A model generated the notes under the pieces. That model did not search any database, was not told the origin of the DNA, and saw only the letters and a list, made by a program, of their open reading frames with translations. The translations under genes and the position numbers were made by a program. Below, one piece after another: positions 32,836 through 32,922 of a stretch of 32,922 bases of DNA (positions within the stretch are counted from its first letter, which is position 1; each line of letters starts with the position of its first letter). The stretch spans positions 1 through 32,922 of the forward strand of contig NW_003144633.1 of the NCBI RefSeq assembly GCF_000003605.2, written 5' to 3'. The stretch comes from Saccoglossus kowalevskii. Lineage: Eukaryota > Hemichordata > Enteropneusta > Harrimaniidae.

Positions 32836-32922
32836 TAAAGATCTAGAAGAGTTTTACAGGCTATTGCCAGGTAATGTTCTAGAGAGTTTTACAGGCTTAT
32901 TGCCAGGTAAGTTCTGGAATGG
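32836..32922. repeat. irregular units at the right edge
   Basis: The last two and a half units are degraded: GGTAAAGATC in place of GGTAATGATC (about 32,838), an A missing in CTAGAGAGTT (about 32,884), an extra T in GGCTTATTG (about 32,897), and TAAGTTCTGG at 32,908. The same TAAGTTCTGG change occurs at 32,081, 827 bp (23 units minus 1 bp) to the left, again after a GTTCTA/GAG unit. Satellite arrays are often more diverged near their ends, so an array border may be close, but the sequence stops before showing one. Confidence 0.75.

Larger units (their letters stand above)
1..32922. repeat. 36-bp satellite array, about 914 tandem copies
   Basis: The window consists of head-to-tail copies of a 36-bp unit with no non-repeat sequence between them and no inverted segment that I could see. 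Nearly all units match the consensus except at two variable slots: GTTCTA/GTTGTA/GATCTA, then TGG/GGG/GAG four bases further on. Single-base indels shift the register at about a dozen places, but the unit resumes each time. Unit length is in the minisatellite range, while the array size is that of satellite DNA; neither array end is inside the window. The consensus has about 39% G+C and no CpG. There is no gene anywhere in the window. I infer heterochromatic eukaryotic satellite DNA; species and chromosomal position cannot be told from the sequence. Confidence 0.98.

Noticed and set aside
1-32922. CRISPR array
   Set aside because: There are no spacers: units abut directly, variation is at fixed positions, and no cas gene is present.
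1-32922. Bacterial repeat-protein gene such as an adhesin
   Set aside because: About 900 copies with both strands open, frequent frame breaks, TAG units, and no signal peptide, anchor or non-repeat domain anywhere in the window.
1-32922. Telomeric repeat or known centromere box
   Set aside because: The unit has no telomere-type G-rich hexamer or heptamer, and I see no match to the CENP-B box core.
1-32922. Rho-independent terminators or stable hairpins in the unit
   Set aside because: The best inverted repeats are TTCTAGAA without a loop and GGC-TATT-GCC with a 3-bp stem; the TTTT run is not preceded by a G+C-rich stem.
1-32922. Array as a synthetic construct because of its XbaI sites
   Set aside because: TCTAGA is part of the natural unit in two of three types and is lost in GTTGTA units. 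The irregular mosaic of variants and scars does not look designed.

Overview
The whole window is one uninterrupted tandem array of a 36-bp unit, about 914 copies in 32,922 bp, and it runs through both window edges. I see no gene, RNA gene, mobile element, CRISPR array, promoter or terminator. The consensus unit, taken from the CTA codon, is CTATTGCCAGGTAATGTT followed directly by CTAGAATGGTTTTACAGG, about 39% G+C and without a CpG. A homogeneous short-unit array of this length points to eukaryotic satellite DNA (a minisatellite-length unit in a satellite-sized array, typical of centromeric, pericentromeric or subtelomeric heterochromatin). Nothing in the sequence identifies the species or the chromosomal position.

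Units differ mainly at two slots. Slot 1 (unit bases 16-21) is GTTCTA, GTTGTA or GATCTA, with a rare GGTCTA near the left edge. Slot 2 (unit bases 25-27) is TGG, GGG or GAG. If + strand codons are used only as labels, units read LLPGN + VL/VV/DL + E + W/G/E + FYR, so I name them VLEW, VVEG, DLEE and so on. Rarer markers (TCG for TTG, AGT for GGT, GCA for CCA, TTA for CTA, CAA for GAA, TAG for TGG) tag particular units and let duplicated blocks be traced.

Layout: 1-1,810 carries the GGT and TCG subtypes; 1,811-1,910 is an indel-rich scar; 1,911-9,187 is W-type rich, with two related blocks 6.55 kb apart; 9,189-12,569 is a mosaic with several higher-order repeats; 12,570-13,678 holds two scars around a 180-bp five-unit repeat; 13,679-16,876 is rich in an AGT/GCA marked unit pair; 16,946-21,645 contains near copies of the 11.0-12.9 kb and 13.7-14.4 kb blocks; 21,648-25,359 has a 45-unit-offset duplication; 25,395-31,124 has an 890-bp perfect duplication at a 30-unit offset; 31,166-32,922 almost lacks GAT units and becomes irregular in its last 90 bp.

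Because 36 is a multiple of 3 and one frame on each strand lacks a stop in the consensus, kilobase-long open frames appear on both strands. They have no in-frame ATG in the consensus, are broken by single-base indels and TAG/TGA units, and their main variation is amino-acid changing in both frames. I treat them as artefacts. The interesting content is the array's evolution (nested higher-order repeats, local subtypes, indel scars) and two sequence resemblances with testable consequences: a heat-shock-element-like palindrome TTCTAGAA present only in the GTTCTA units, and a splice acceptor plus donor look-alike in nearly every unit.
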